Shown here: positions 1-13,000 of the stretch, piece by piece | How positions within the stretch are numbered: position 1 is the first letter of the stretch | Layout: the number at the start of each line of letters is the position of its first letter | NCBI GenBank assembly: GCA_036768485.1 | Contig: JAVLUZ010000165.1 | Location: 744,001-808,000, forward strand | Origin: Mermis nigrescens | Taxonomy: Eukaryota; Nematoda; Enoplea; Mermithida; Mermithidae | Direction of reading: 5' to 3' | Length of the DNA: 64,000 nucleotides | Position numbers and translations under genes: made by a program | Notes under the pieces: generated by a model | What the model saw: only the letters and a program-made list of their open reading frames with translations | Databases searched by the model: none | Told to the model about the DNA's origin: nothing

Positions 1-830
1 AGAAGGTATGAACCTCCTGGTACACATTTTCAGCGGAATGTGGCGATGTGATGCTTTTTGTGCAGAATGTGAGGTGCACAATTTGGAATGTGAGATTTTT
101 CTGCAAAATGCGAGGTGCACAAAATCCTCACATTCTGCACAAAAAGCATCACATCGTCACATTCCTCTGAAAATTGGACGCATTTGCTTTTAATTTATCA
201 GTCGCCAAGGGCGAGAAGGTATGAACCTCCTGGTACACATTTTCAGCGGAATGTGGCGATGTGATGCTTTTTGTGCAGAATGTGAGGATTTTGTGCACCT
301 CACATTTTGCAGAAAAATCTCACATTCCAAATTGTGCACCTCACATTCTGCACAAAAAGCATCACATCGTCACATTCCTCTGAAAATTGGACGCATTTGC
401 TTTTAACTTATCAGTCGCCAAGGGCGAGAAGGTATGAACCTCCTAGTACACATTTTCAGCGGAATGTGGCGATGTGATGCTTTTTGTGCAGAATGTGAGG
501 TGCACAATTTGGAATGTGAGATTTTTCTGCAAAATGCGAGGTGCACAAAATCCTCACATTCTGCACAAAAAGCATCACATCGCCACATTCCGCTGAAAAT
601 GTGTACCAGGAGGTTCATACCTTCTCGCCCTTGGCGACTGATAAGTTAAAAGCAAATGCGTCCAATTTTCAGAGGAATGTGACGATGTGATGCTTTTTGT
701 GCAGAATGTGAGGATTTTGTGCACCTCGCATTTTGCAGAAAAATCTCACATTCCAAATTGTGCACCTCACATTCTGCACAAAAAGCATCACATCGCCACA
801 TTCCGCTGAAAATCTCAATTGGGCATATCT
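1..830. repeat. Tandem 213-bp foldback units, last one inverted
   Basis: Near-identical units repeat every 213 bp (the same landmark falls at 8, 221 and 434). From about 526 onward the sequence is the reverse complement of what precedes it, giving a large palindrome. Each unit is itself a hairpin: an arm of about 48 nt (around 33-81) returns inverted near 127-175, around a core of about 45 nt. The core is in opposite orientation in the first and second units. Short open frames here are translations of the repeat and not genes. Confidence 0.93.
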
Positions 831-1087
831 TATGCGCGCTTCATAAAAATCACCTATTTGTAGTTGCATCAGCTAACAACTGACCAGCAAACCACCTTTC
901 TGTGTGAGGTTGTATTATTATTGACGATATTACCGACAAAAATTAAGATTCTTGGAGATATTGTCAAAAATCGGAGCACTTTATCAACGATAATTTTCAC
1001 TTCAGAACCAGGCTTAAGGTTCTGCACATGAAGAAAACGCATGCTAGGCTATAGAATTGAATGAAGTGACGGTAGTGACCAATATTG

Positions 1088-1147
1088 TGAAGAATGTGAG
1101 CTTCTACGTCAAGAATGTGAGCTTCTACATCAGGAATGTGATGTAAA
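1088..1147 (+). repeat. Short tandem repeats with GAATGTGA core
   Basis: Three imperfect copies of a unit of about 23 bp containing GAATGTGA(G) lie just upstream of the zinc-finger ORF. The same word recurs many times in the foldback array at 1-830, so the two regions may belong to one element. Confidence 0.75.
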
Positions 1148-1169
1148 CGCGGATCACATGTGCAATAAA

Positions 1170-1180
1170 GTTTATATAAG
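1170..1180 (+). promoter_or_regulatory. TATA box of the zinc-finger ORF
   Basis: TTTATATAAGG lies about 37 nt before the ATG at 1209. A start site 25-30 nt downstream would leave a 5' leader of only a few nucleotides. Confidence 0.6.
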
Positions 1181-1208
1181 GAATGCCACATCTTGAATAG
1201 TTGACAAA

Positions 1209-1844
1209 ATGAATAAAATCTGTGAAATCTGCGGTAAGCAATTACTTAATAATTTTACTTTAAAAAGACACAAATACCTCATGCATGGGATATCAGATAT
1301 GAGGAATGATACATCAGAGTCTGAACAAATGACGGATGATGATAGCAGTGAAGGCAGTAACAATGGGGATTCTTCAGATGTGTCTGAAAGCAGCTCAAAT
1401 GAGACTGTAATCGAAACTGGTTGGACTAACCCGTTTTGGCGCTTTTTAGTAAAAGTCGTGCTTTCAGATTTTGAAGATTTTCCGAACAGTATACAAGACC
1501 TCCAAAGCGAACCATTTTACAGCAGTTTTGTTGATAAAATCCATAATCTCTATGATCTTTATGACTCACTCCTAGATGCTCTAAATGAAAGCGAATTAAG
1601 GGAAGAACTAGAAAACGCTAATAATTTTTACCGGCATACATTAAAATTTGGAAAAAAGGAAGCTGATGAGACAGCTTGGGCCAGTCGAAAATACATGTTT
1701 AAAAAATTGATTCGCAAAAATGCTGATCTATTTGAGGATGAGCAGATGAAACGAGAAGACAATAATGAAGTTGTCACATCTGTTGAAGAGTCTAGCAGTG
1801 CTCTGCTAGACTATCCAAATCGGATAAAAATGCTCAGAATATAA
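1209..1844 (+). CDS. C2H2 zinc-finger protein, single exon, family not recognised
   Basis: A 211-residue open frame. Residues 5-26 form one classical C2H2 finger (C5-x2-C8-x12-H21-x4-H26, with the F and L core positions at 16 and 18). Residues 33-70 are an acidic Ser/Asp/Asn/Glu stretch, expected to be disordered. The remainder (about 72-211) is charged and probably helical, with Trp residues near 72, 77 and 160. I recognise no domain in it. A TATA box stands at the right distance for the first ATG, and the frame is uninterrupted, which supports a functional gene. The flanks are repeats, so this may be a gene carried by a mobile element whose finger binds a repeat motif such as GAATGTGA. That role is inference; a host nucleic-acid-binding protein is the alternative. 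Confidence 0.7.
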   Translation: MNKICEICGKQLLNNFTLKRHKYLMHGISDMRNDTSESEQMTDDDSSEGSNNGDSSDVSESSSNETVIETGWTNPFWRFLVKVVLSDFEDFPNSIQDLQSEPFYSSFVDKIHNLYDLYDSLLDALNESELREELENANNFYRHTLKFGKKEADETAWASRKYMFKKLIRKNADLFEDEQMKREDNNEVVTSVEESSSALLDYPNRIKMLRI

Positions 1845-2222
1845 TCAGTACACTACTCTAAAGAATTTTTACCCGAAATTTGGTGCTTCGTGCCTACAAG
1901 GGCAGAGTTTCTATGTTTAAGCCTTTAACCCGTTTTATGATGTTTTATGCGTTGTACTAATGCGTTGTGGTGTAGAAATTTGCATTGAGCACGTGCTATA
2001 TGTTGTGCTGCCTGGCTAATTCTCTGTAAATTTTTATTTGGCTTGTTTTTTCTGATTTTGATTAATTAAGGTGTTGTATTATCGTTGTATAGCCTGACAT
2101 CCAAATTTAGCGCTTCGCTTTTTGATGATGATTTATTATGCACGCACTTACATGTCTCGAAGTTCGAAAAACATGCAAAAATAGAACCTATGATGACTCA
2201 TCATCTGCGAGTCAACGTGCAG
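1845..2222. other. Downstream flank of the zinc-finger ORF, no gene seen
   Basis: AT-rich sequence with two divergent copies of the word GGCGCTTCG-like (around 1885 and 2108) that recurs in many repeats of this window. No convincing coding exon was found. Confidence 0.5.
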
Positions 2223-2530
2223 TGAGTTGATGATATGAACTAAAATTAGAACAGTAGCATGGGGGACCCTGCTCGCTAGTTATGCGAATTAAAGTTAATT
2301 GGTTCCGCCCGTCCTGGATAACCAACTGTGAATAGTTGGGCGATTCACGCTGTGCTTAAAATAGAATGTCCGAAATTCGGCGCTTCGAGCCCATACTTTA
2401 ATGTGTAGTGAATCAACATAGCTGATGATCTGAACTAAAATTAGAACAGGCCGTGAAAGGGGACGCTGCTCGCTACTTATGCAAATTAAATTAATTTGTT
2501 CCGCCCGTCCAGGATAACCGACTGTGCATC
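2223..2530 (+). repeat. Direct repeat pair, period about 195 bp
   Basis: A block of about 105 bp at about 2223-2330 recurs at about 2418-2528. Both copies share the words CTAAAATTAGAACAG, CTGCTCGCTA, TTCCGCCCGTCC and GGATAACC. No coding sequence was seen. Confidence 0.8.
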
Positions 2531-2770
2531 AATAGTTCGAGTGCTTTGCGCCTATACTTTTGTGCTTTATTGTGTAGTAGTATGGCCAAAAATTTGGTGA
2601 TTCAAGCGGCTGAGTGCACGTGTACTAAGAGCGTGCGTAGTCCAAATGGAGTCTCTATGCTTAAGCATGTGCTATGCTTAAGTACAGGGGGGATGAAGGG
2701 TCCAGCCTTACTACTAACGGCAAATTGTTGGACCTATGCTAGGCTGTTTTTGGAAAAGTTTAAGTACTAT

Positions 2771-2802
2771 CCCTCCTTGGGAAAATCCTTGATCCGCCAC
2801 TG
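2771..2802 (-). mobile_element. Terminal fragment of hAT-type MITE
   Basis: Read on the minus strand the segment begins CAGTGGCGGATCAAGGATTT, matching the ends of the MITEs at 27765-27952 and 62493-63102. The opposite end was not located, so this is either a solo end or a diverged copy. Confidence 0.5.
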
Positions 2803-2961
2803 CTTATAGCATATGTTTGTGCGCGGCTTTCCATTGCGTATCGTTTAATTACTTTAGTTATTCTATATTTCTCTTCATTTTATTTTCATTTTTTTCTAAA
2901 AATATTACTTCTAACGTATCTGATGTGAAGTGAATCCGTTTTGAAAAATTTATTCAGCTAC

Positions 2962-3126
2962 AAAATGTCTTACATAACTTCGATCATAAATTTTGAGACT
3001 ATTCCCGACAATACGACGACAGATTGCAATTACAGCATTAATCTGATATACAATTATCGTAACCCACGGCTTATTGTCTTTGAAAATTCTTAAAATTTAT
3101 GCACGAAGTTATGTGAAACAGACTGA
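2962..3126. mobile_element. MITE with GTCTGTTTCA-type ends (diverged copy)
   Basis: The segment matches the better preserved element at 42795-42969 along its whole length and ends in GTGAAACAGACT. The left inverted repeat is decayed. It is too short to code. Confidence 0.75.
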
Positions 3127-3902
3127 TAGGAAGATTCGCAAAGATGATTAAGCAGGCAAAGAAATTAAAACACTAACAAAAACGCATACGATTAAACTTA
3201 ATTAATAGAGAGCGGAAATATGCAATTTGAATTATACTCGCCCTCATACATGTACGTAGAGGAAGCAAGGGGAGTACGAAATTTCAAAGTACTTTTCGAG
3301 GTCAAAAAGCATATGTGCGTCAAAAACATACTTTTCGGCGTTTCTGACGAATGCTCTATCTTTCTAAAGCATAAAAATATAAAATTTTGAACACAATTTG
3401 AAAATTTTGAATAAACTGAAGAAAATGTGGTCAAAATACGAGCATATGACACGAAGCGCCGAAAATTTGATACATTGGAGCAAACAGATCACTAAAGAAT
3501 GCATAAAACATCACCTTTTCAATAAATTTCAGGAAATTTGTAGAAAATCGCAAATTCTGGACGGGGTTAAAAAATTGGGAGGAAGTGAAAACTTCATTGG
3601 GGAGGTAGAAAACCGCTAATTTCACCAAACTCATGCATTTTCTAAATCCCAGAATTTAAAATACTTCAGCAGATCTTTCTGAATTGTATTTCTGACGTTT
3701 TTTTCGGGATATTTCATTTTTTGCATTTTTCATTTTTTATTTTGTTATGTTTCGGTTTCATTCAAATAGAAGTGCTGCAAGATTTTAAGTAACAAGCGAT
3801 TATTTCAAAAAAGTAAGTCTGCATAACTTCTTTTCTGTGCTTTTCTTATTTTATTTTATTATTTTTACTTAATTTTATTTATCTTTTATTTTCTATTCCT
3901 TC
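3127..3902. other. 3' flank of the PAN-domain gene
   Basis: AT-rich, with long T-rich runs at 3700-3950 on the plus strand. Read on the minus strand, several AATAAA hexamers lie within about 100 nt after the candidate stop codon at 3903 and could serve as polyadenylation signals. No other coding exon was identified. Confidence 0.5.
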
Positions 3903-4094
3903 TTACGTTTTACTTCTTTCTTTATTCTTTTTTTTACCATTTTTTAATACCGGCGTCCTCAACTGACCTAGTGATGGCGCTTGATCCGAATACAAAGCGG
4001 GTTCAAAATACAATACTTGATCATCTACTTTATTGAACTTATCGGGCTGCGTATTGGCTGTTTCGATGTTCAAAATGCAGTTTGTGGTTAGAAA
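3903..4094 (-). CDS. PAN gene exon 7, end of third PAN domain and possible C-terminus
   Basis: Acceptor AATTTTAG before 4094, phase 0. The exon completes the third PAN domain (TNCILNIE ... DDQVLYFEP). The frame stays open to a TAA at 3905-3903 after a Lys-rich tail. A donor (CTAG|GTCAGT at 3967-3966) would instead splice on in phase 1, so the 3' limit is uncertain although the 5' part is firm. Confidence 0.65.
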   Translation of the reverse strand, partial: FLTTNCILNIETANTQPDKFNKVDDQVLYFEPALYSDQAPSLGQLRTPVLKNGKKKNKERSKT

Positions 4095-7000
4095 CTAAAA
4101 TTCAGAAGAAATCAGTCAAATCGAAGCAAATTAACGAGAAATGACCGCACATTGATTATATTAATAACATTAGAAAATGGATTTTAACGAATGGCAGTAT
4201 GAGCGAACATGGGCAGCAGCCAAATTTTGGGGGTTTGGGTGGTGTAGAACTAGCAAACATCCCAGACATGCCGAAAAAACAATTCTGGGGAGCAGCCTGT
4301 CGGGGAGGGGGTTAGCCAGTCTGAGGCGGGGGCAAAAATTGAGCTTTTTAGGCTAAAATTACCTCAAAAACAGGTTTAATTTTTAGCTTTCATCTCTACC
4401 TCATTTTTCCCGAAATTTCCCAATTTTTTCATTTCTGGAGGGTCTAGACTAGACCCCGAACCCCACGTGCATGTCTGGTCTAGATCCTAAACCCCCGTGC
4501 CTTCGTGTGAATATGACTAGTATCACAGGCTAACTAAAAATTTGATCAAGCTCTGACATGAGGGTAGGGGCTCTGAGCTGGAATCTGGATCCTAAAAATC
4601 TAAGGGGCCATTTTCACAGAATTCGACAGACCCTCAGAATTATATTTTTACATATTTTTGTTTTCTTAGCGATTTATCTGATGCAAATGGATAGAGATTG
4701 ATTAGAAATATTCAAATAACGCTGTTTACCGCTCCGTCAACGAATTATTTTTCACCTTTAAAATTCTTTAAATCCTTGGATTACACATGATCCTAAGGGG
4801 TCCGGGGAGTGTACGAACCCTCAGAGCCTCATAATTTAAGTTTTGACGATTCTTTACACTTTCACATCAGCCTCTAGAATTTGGTTGGTGCTTATATTTG
4901 CCATAGACCTTCAATATTCAGGCGCAGCCCATATTTAAAGCCAAGATCTGTTCAAAAGTGAATTCGATTTAATATTTATTTTTAATCGGTAAATAAATCA
5001 ATTGCGAATCGACTCTTTAATTAAGCAAGTGATTTTTACAATAGACACTACTGTTATAAACAGTTTCGCATAATCTACATTTTTCTTGAAATATTTCTCA
5101 GTCACACAAAGCTGACATTATTTGAGGTTTATTCTTTATGGAAGACGAATTATTACAGAAGTAGAGTTTGGGTAATAATTATTGAAGAGTAAGATTATTT
5201 TACTTTGAAACCAATTTTTTTACTGTTATTTGAATAATTTTCCATTTCATAATTTTCGCAATTTTTTTAATTTGTAAATAATTTTATAATTCTCACTAAA
5301 ATTTTTTTTACTATTACTTTAATTTGTTACTATTGTTTTTATTTACTATTTTTATTATTATAAATACAGCGAATAAATATTCCTCATATTATTTTTGTTA
5401 TCTTACTCACATCAAAGAAATATTGACCCGATTTGCATGCAAATCCAAAAGTCGTGATGGACATCAGGCAAGCTTTCAGACATTCTCCGAATGTTGTAGC
5501 ATCAAGCGTCTTATGATTAAATCCCACTAAAATTAATTTTGGTTCCACTAGCACGGATCTATACGAGCCAATGCCGAATGATGCTGCGGATGCGGAATGC
5601 AAAATATAGGATTTGAACGGATTTCGAGACATAAATGAATTTTCACCAATTATTTAATTTAAATTGATTATTTTAATTTTATAATTATTAAATTATTTAA
5701 TTAATAAATAATTCATTAATTAATAAATAGCTTAAAATTTACCAAAAGTTTAATGATTTTTGGCCCATATCACAATCAAAACATGAAACAATTGATCGAA
5801 AAAAGTTTATATCCGACATTTTCACATTAATCACATCATTAAAAACCAAAACAAAGTTAATATGATTGACTCGCGACAATTTTTCTTTTTTTGTCATTTT
5901 GATTATTTGAAATTTCTTAACTTATTGACTTCTAAATCGATAGCGGATTAATGTTTAGTCTATAGAATTCTAACTATTTATGAATGCAATTTAAAAAAAT
6001 CAGTTCTTTCAAATATTTTCTCCAATCGACTATTTTCTTATAGCTGCTTTTATTTTTTGTTTATGTAAGCATACATTTTCTAATAAATAAATAAATTCTT
6101 AATAAATTTACGTAAATAAATATATAAAGTAAATTAATATAAATAATACAAATAAATATAATAAAAAAGCACTTTTGCGCCTTTTATAGACCGTAACGTT
6201 TCATAAAATATTTCTTTTTAAATACATTCGTGCTCTTCCTTCCGTTTTTCTCTATTTTTTCGCTTACAGTATGATTCGTTTTACGTCTTTAAATATATTT
6301 AATAATTTTACTTTACTCATTTATTTTTTAATCATTTTCCTTTTCTTTCTAATTTTTTTAATTTTTGTCATAAGGGTGACTTTGTATGATTCTGTAGAAA
6401 CTGTCAAATTTAACTTCAATTTTAAAAATTTCTCATAATTTCAATATAGAACAAAAGTTCTGAAAACCAGTTTGAATTTAAACTTCTTAGTCAAATGCAA
6501 CTTAAAATCTCATTTAGGCTCAGTCGGCTCCTATAGAATGAATTAAAATATTCTCGAATTACCTACTTGTAAAACAATACTTCTCATAATAATAAGATCC
6601 AGGAAAACTTGCGACGTCTGCGGTACGACTGGATGAAGGAGCATCTAAGCTCATAGAGCATTGGCCATAATGAAATTGAGCCGCTCGGCACGTAATCGGA
6701 TTACCGACTCTATTCTGAAATTTGTAATTAAATTACTGACTTTATCCTATAATTTTAGCAGAATTTCCACTCATCAAAACGATATTTACGGTATGGAGAA
6801 AGTGACAAGAAATCGGAGATCAATCGAAAACATAAGCGTTTTGAGAGTGACCAATTATTCACAAGTTTTTTTCAAATCTTTAATTTTCTAAACTATTGTT
6901 GATTACTATTGATCAGTTTCAGGTAAAAACCATTGGAGACGCATTAGCAATGAAAATATCAGATGACATGTAGAAAATTAGGAAGGTCTAGACCATATCT

Positions 7001-10000
7001 GGGCGTGGGGGTGAAGAATATGCGCCCCCAGAAGGCCGAATACAACCTCCTTCAGAAAAGCTTCAGAAACGTTGAAGAATGGTGTTTTTTTCGCCATTCC
7101 ACCAATATTAAGACCATTTTTTGACCTTTGGAAAATCTAGCACCCCCTGAATTTTGGTGCTGCCCACGTACGGTTTTGACCATAGAAAAACAGCATGGTC
7201 GATCTGTTCTGTAAGATGGGGGATGGCGGAGGGTAAGCCAGACTGAGGAGTCAAAATTTTAGTTTTTTTGGGCTAAAATGACTTCAAAAATTGGTTTAAG
7301 CGCTGAAATAGCGTTAAAGCTGCGTTATTACACAGTTTATTGTCAATTTAAAACGCTTTTGAAGAAAAATTTCAATTTTATAAAATAATTCCTCCAGTTC
7401 CAACTGAAAGACGTTTATGTGGACCTCACTGAGGTTTCACGCCCGTCTCTCTGTTTAAAGAAAACAATCAAAAGATAGTCACTTGGATTTTTTTAAGCCG
7501 AGTAATAAAATAAGGACGTCAACCAATTTCAAAACTAAACGCGACTGCACTATGAAAAAGTTTTGAATAATGAGCTTGCTAAGCGAGAGTTGTAAATCAA
7601 GAGAAACTTAAAGTTTAAAGCTACCAATAAATTATGAAGAGAATTATAAAAGATTTTAAACTTTAAGAAAATGAAAAAGGTGGGATGTTGGTAAATTAAA
7701 AAACAAAGTTTTTCAGCAAATACTCAAAAACTTTACGCAAATATCAAGTGTTAGGAACAAGAACGCTTAGATTTGGAAGTAAAATAAATTTGTAGTATAA
7801 ACTACATATTAACAACAAATGAATAGTGCAAACTTTACATTACTACTAGGTGTAGAGAAAACTAACAGTCAGATTCCCAATGCTGATTTTACGTAGAACA
7901 TTTTGCAAAAAAATTTAAGCTTCCGCAAGGCTCTAGAACTGAAGTTAATATGCAGTGTAAACCTTAAAAAACCACAGAGTGTAAAGAAGACTTTAGTCGG
8001 ATTCGTAATTCTAATATTACTCTGACATTACTATAAAGATTTATGAAAATTGAGTCACCACAATAACCCGAGAACAAATAAACATCAGCTGCAAAGTACT
8101 TTACACCACTGTTGAGTGTATAAACGCGCTCAACTAGCGTCTCACATTAGATTCCGGCTACATTTTTGGACATTAGAAAAAGTCAAGCTTCAAGGCTCTA
8201 GAACTAAAGTTAATATGCGGTGTAAACTTTACACAACCACAGAGTGTAAAGAAAGTTTCAGTCGGATACGTAATTCTGATATTACTCTGATATTACGATC
8301 AACATTTATGAAAAAATTAAGTCTCCACAATGGCCCCAGGAGAAATAAAAATCACATGTTATCCACTTTACACCACTGTTGTATGCAAACAAACTGGCGT
8401 ATCACATTTGGTTTCTTAATCATTTTTAGACTTGAGATTATGTCCAGACTCATAACCCAGAACTTGACAGAAAAAACAAGACAGAAACACGTTTAACTCC
8501 CCCATTTTTTGACTTTACACCTCCCGAAAAAGCTAAATACTGATGTAAACAAACGCAATTAGCTGTGACGCGTACCCCTTAGAAAGTTATTTATTTTTAT
8601 CCTATTCGACCTCGCCCGACTTCTGAACAGAGAAAGTGGCGAACAAAAATGTACAAACACGTATTTTCCACTGTCCAACACATTGTAAACTTTAAAAATC
8701 TGAACCTAACGCCCCATTGAATGTAAATGAATTCGGTTCGGGCCGGTTTGTTGCCCTTTGATTGTAGTACGTTTGTATGTGCCAAACTTATGTTCCGCAA
8801 AATATTTGATATGATACACCCCCATAAACAACTCAATATTATGGTTTTTTGAACGCGGCTTGCTTCGATGTGTAGCCATTAGAAGTCACTTTATTTTTAT
8901 TTTATTCAATTCATCCCAACTCATAAGCGAAAATGTTGGCAGAGAAATCTTGGACAAAATCTTTACTTTTTACTTATCCACTAGAGTGTAAGTTTAAAAC
9001 CCTGGTACTGACTGCGTATTGATTGTAGAAAAGTTTACCGGTAAGCACATGATAGCCCAAGATCCGTAGTACATATCTGTCAGAAAAATTTCCTAAAACT
9101 CATAACCGGAGTTGTTGGCAGACATAAACAAGTCGGAAAATTCGGCCAAAATATAGCTTATTACTCGATTGATTCGACATGAGTCGAGGCATTCGTCCGA
9201 ATCAGTCGCCGGGAAGGACTTCGTCCGTAAAAAGATGCTAAAAAACTATTCTTGAAAATAACCATGATAGCTGTTTGGCCGATCTGCACAATCGTCCGGT
9301 AATGAACTTTGTGAATTACAGTGTGAATTGTCGATTGGCCTAGAATTAATTTTACACTTAAAATATAAGTAAAATTTATTGCCTTAACACAATGCTTAGC
9401 GATTAAATATTTAAGTCCAAAAGAGTGAATAGTTTTGAAATTAGAATTTCGAATTATTTTTAAATATGAATCAATTTAAAATCTTCGTTCAGAAAGAATT
9501 ATAATAAAATCAATTCATGAATTGAGCAGAGAATTCAATTTTGGAAAAAAATTACTAAAAATTACAGGGTTTATACAGGATTTAAAATTATTTGCTTGAA
9601 AAAATTTTTATGTCGTGAAGTTTCGACTCTGTTCACAAGTAGAAAAGCCCGGTTTTATCATAGATGTCTTAACATTTATGACGTGATGTTTTGGCATGTC
9701 GTTGCTAAAATGAGTACGGACTTCCGGAGTAGGACCCGCAAGATTAAATTTAAAAAAAGATGGTGAAGTTTGATTCAATAAAATATTGATTATATTTTGC
9801 AGCGTTTCTGGCACATAGAATCATGTATTTTTAATCACCCCGAAAGAATTATTAGATCCATCCCCGAATATTCTACAATTTCAGCCGATAAACTAACGAA
9901 AGTCGTCGTTTTGATTCCCGGCCAATCAATTCTTACACAGGTGTCGTTCCACTACGATTTCCGTTCCAATCATAAACCTCTCTGGAAGATTAAAAATTTT

Positions 10001-13000
10001 CTGAGGAATTTTCGATTAATCTTACTTAATTAAAAGTGATTTTCTCTTATTTTTTTTAATTTGATGAATTCGTACCAACAAACCAAAATTTCTTTTCAGC
10101 TTACTGCATGTAAATTCGCTGCCTGCAGCCCGACAATCTGTGATAAGGGAAGCTCGCTTGCACGGCGAATAGGTCGCAAATTTGGTTCTCGGAGTCAAAA
10201 ACGACCGATCGACAAAAATAAGGCGAACCTGGCGCATTTCTGCTGGCCAAGCACGCTTTCGTACATAGTTCACAATTGATTGACATCATTCGTTGAAATG
10301 GGTAAGCATTTATTAGGGTACAACCGGCGCTGATGTTCCAGCAGTTTGTATCTAAAATTGAAAATTTTAATTAGAAAATCAATAATGGACTGTACTAACT
10401 TGTTTGCGGTTTGAGGGATTTAAGTAGTAAACCTATAACATCAGCCTATGGGTTTCAACATTGAAGAAACAAAATAATTGAATTCAACGGATCGTCGCCG
10501 TGAGAGTGAATGAATGGTGATGAATACTCGCTCTAACGAGGATCTCTTAGAATCTAAAAACCCTAGAATTCGAAAGAATGATTATATTATCAAAATTTTT
10601 CCGAGGTGTTTTTTGTGCCAATTGATAAAGCCGATGAGAAAGGTGGGAGAATCAGTGTTTTTCTTTAACTATTGATTTTGCGCTACTTTTTTGTCCTTTA
10701 AATTTTTTAACGCACCTCCAAATCCCTAAGATATAAACTGTACCTATACGTGCAAGCGAGTAGCGTAGCGACCAGACATGTGTCAGGATAATCTAAATCT
10801 TTTTAGCATTAAACGTTGTAAAATTATTTAAATTGTTTATTTCTACGCTAATTATATGTATAGTGTATAATCTATAATATTAATTTCGAGTTGTGTGTAA
10901 GTGTGTGTGTGCGTGAGGCAAAAAAGTTTTTACTGGATAACTTTGTGATACTTATATTTTCACTCAATGGGTATTCTCGGGCGCTAATTACAATGTTTTG
11001 ATTAAAATGGCTCGATCGGACTCCTGAAACCCGGAAACTACGGATTTGTGTAAAAGGTTTTGGTAGCTCTAGCCGCTTATGCAATTGCCGCAGGGTAAAA
11101 TTTTAAAGCCACCCTAGATCAACTTTTTATGCGCTATCGACTGATGTGAACCACTTTACACCACAGTGTAAAGTGATGTGATGCCTTGAGAAAAACTTGA
11201 TTTACAAGTGTATTTTATCAAATATCTCAAATCGCAGCGGATAAATTCCTTTAAAGTTTTCACCGATTATTGGATATCTTATGACTGACCTCACTGTAGA
11301 ATTTGAAGAAAATTCACGGATTGGTTTCTGAGATACGGGAGCCCAAAGGTAACCTATACATAGCGTAAAATTTAGGTTTTTGTCTTTTTGCAGAAGCACA
11401 GATTGACTGTTGCTTCCAAAATTTGGCCCTGGGGTTTCTGGGACCGCTGATTCCATATTCGCTACTACGATCTGGCATCATAAAACATGTATGAGACGGG
11501 CTGAAAGGAAATCACGTACGGGTACTTATAAACATGATTAATCACTGAAAAAGAGCTTTCACCAAGTCAAGATTTTTGACCTTGTAAACCAGCGCGCGTG
11601 AAATTTAATGCGAAGCAATCGAAAGCAGCAAACATGCGGCTTTCGAAAGAAAGCAGCAAACATGCGGCTGTCGAAAATACAAATCCAAATGTTTTTGCTT
11701 CTAGCGGCTAATTTAATATGCAACTTTTTGCATTTGTTTACAATGAGGGCAAAGTTGAACATTGTACAAAGTTGAACCCGACGCTATAAGATAGGACGTG
11801 ATACAACATACTCAATGCTATACAATAGGACGTGATGCAACATACCCCATGCTATACAATAGGACCTGATATAACATGCCCATGCTATAAGATAGGACGT
11901 GATATAACATACGCAGTGTTACAGGATAGGACGTGATGTAACATACCCCATGCTACAAGATAGGACGTGATATACCATACCCAGTGCTATAACATATCCT
12001 GTGCTGTAAGATTGGTGTCCCGAAACATCAAAAATATGGTTTGCACCAAAAAAATCTTTAAACATCCCAAAACATCAAAAGAATGATTTTGACCAAAAAA
12101 ATTTTTAAACACCCCAAAACATCAAAAATATGTTTTTGACCAAAAAAAAATTTTAAACCTCCAAAAACATCAAAAGTATGGTTTTGGACCAAAAAAGTTT
12201 TTTTAATAATCCAAAACGTTAAAAATATGGTTATGATCAAACAAAATTTTTAAACATCCCAAACCATCTAATGGTATAATTTACAGAACATCGTAGAACA
12301 TCAAAAATATGATTTAGGATAAAGAATTATCAGAACCATTCTATAACGTCAGAAATATGGATTTAATCAAAGAAACGGTTGACAAAAGACAGTTTTAAAA
12401 AATTTAAAAAATACAATATGTTTTTACCATTAATTTTTTTAGAAATATACCAAAAACATCAAAAGTCCCGAAAAATAAAAAAATACAAGAGACATCTCAA
12501 TCCCATACAGCTATCAGGCCTAAGTTCAGCCAGGGCAACGCCGGGCAGCACAGCTAGATATAAAAAATATAAAAACCGCTCGCCGATCCATTGCAGAGTC
12601 ATTCAATTTTTTATACTAATTACTGGTTAAGATATTATTTGTTTACAAACACTCTAGCAGATGGGGCAGCGAAGCGCCCCATTTGCTAGTCTTCTAAAAT
12701 ATTAATTTCGAGTTGTGTGTAAGTGTGTGTGTGCGTGAGGCAAATAAGTTTTTACTGGATAATTTTGTGATACTTATATTTTCACTCAATGGGTATTCTC
12801 GGGCGCTAATTACAATTTTTTGATTAAAATGGCTTGATCGGACTCCTAAAACCCAGAAACTACGGATTTATGTAAAAGGTTTTGGTAGCTCTAGCCGCTT
12901 ATGCAATTGCCGCAGGAGTAAAATTTCAAAGCCATCCTAGATCAACTTTTTATGCGCTATCGACTGGTGTGAACCACTTTACACTACAGTGTAAACTGAT

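Larger units (their letters stand above)
10871..12689 (+). mobile_element. Non-autonomous Helitron-like element, copy A (1819 bp)
   Basis: It starts TCTATAATATTAATT after a flanking A and ends GGGGC-AGCGAAGC-GCCCC-ATTTG-CTAG before T. That is a 5' TC, a short hairpin a few bases from the end, and a CTRR 3' terminus inserted between A and T, the structural signature of Helitrons. It has no inverted repeats, target duplication or Rep/helicase coding. Inside are GCTATAAGATAGGACGTGAT minisatellite repeats and a row of about 50-bp AACATCAAAAATATGG repeats. Confidence 0.85.

Noticed and set aside
8..869. Six overlapping 60-70 codon open frames on both strands beginning MNLLVHIFSG
   Set aside because: They are translations of the 213-bp foldback repeat and read nearly identically on both strands.
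9797..10279. Plus-strand open frames after TTTTGCAG and TTTTCAG
   Set aside because: The opposite strand holds PAN exons 2 and 3 with Cys signatures and matching phases, so the plus frames are shadows.
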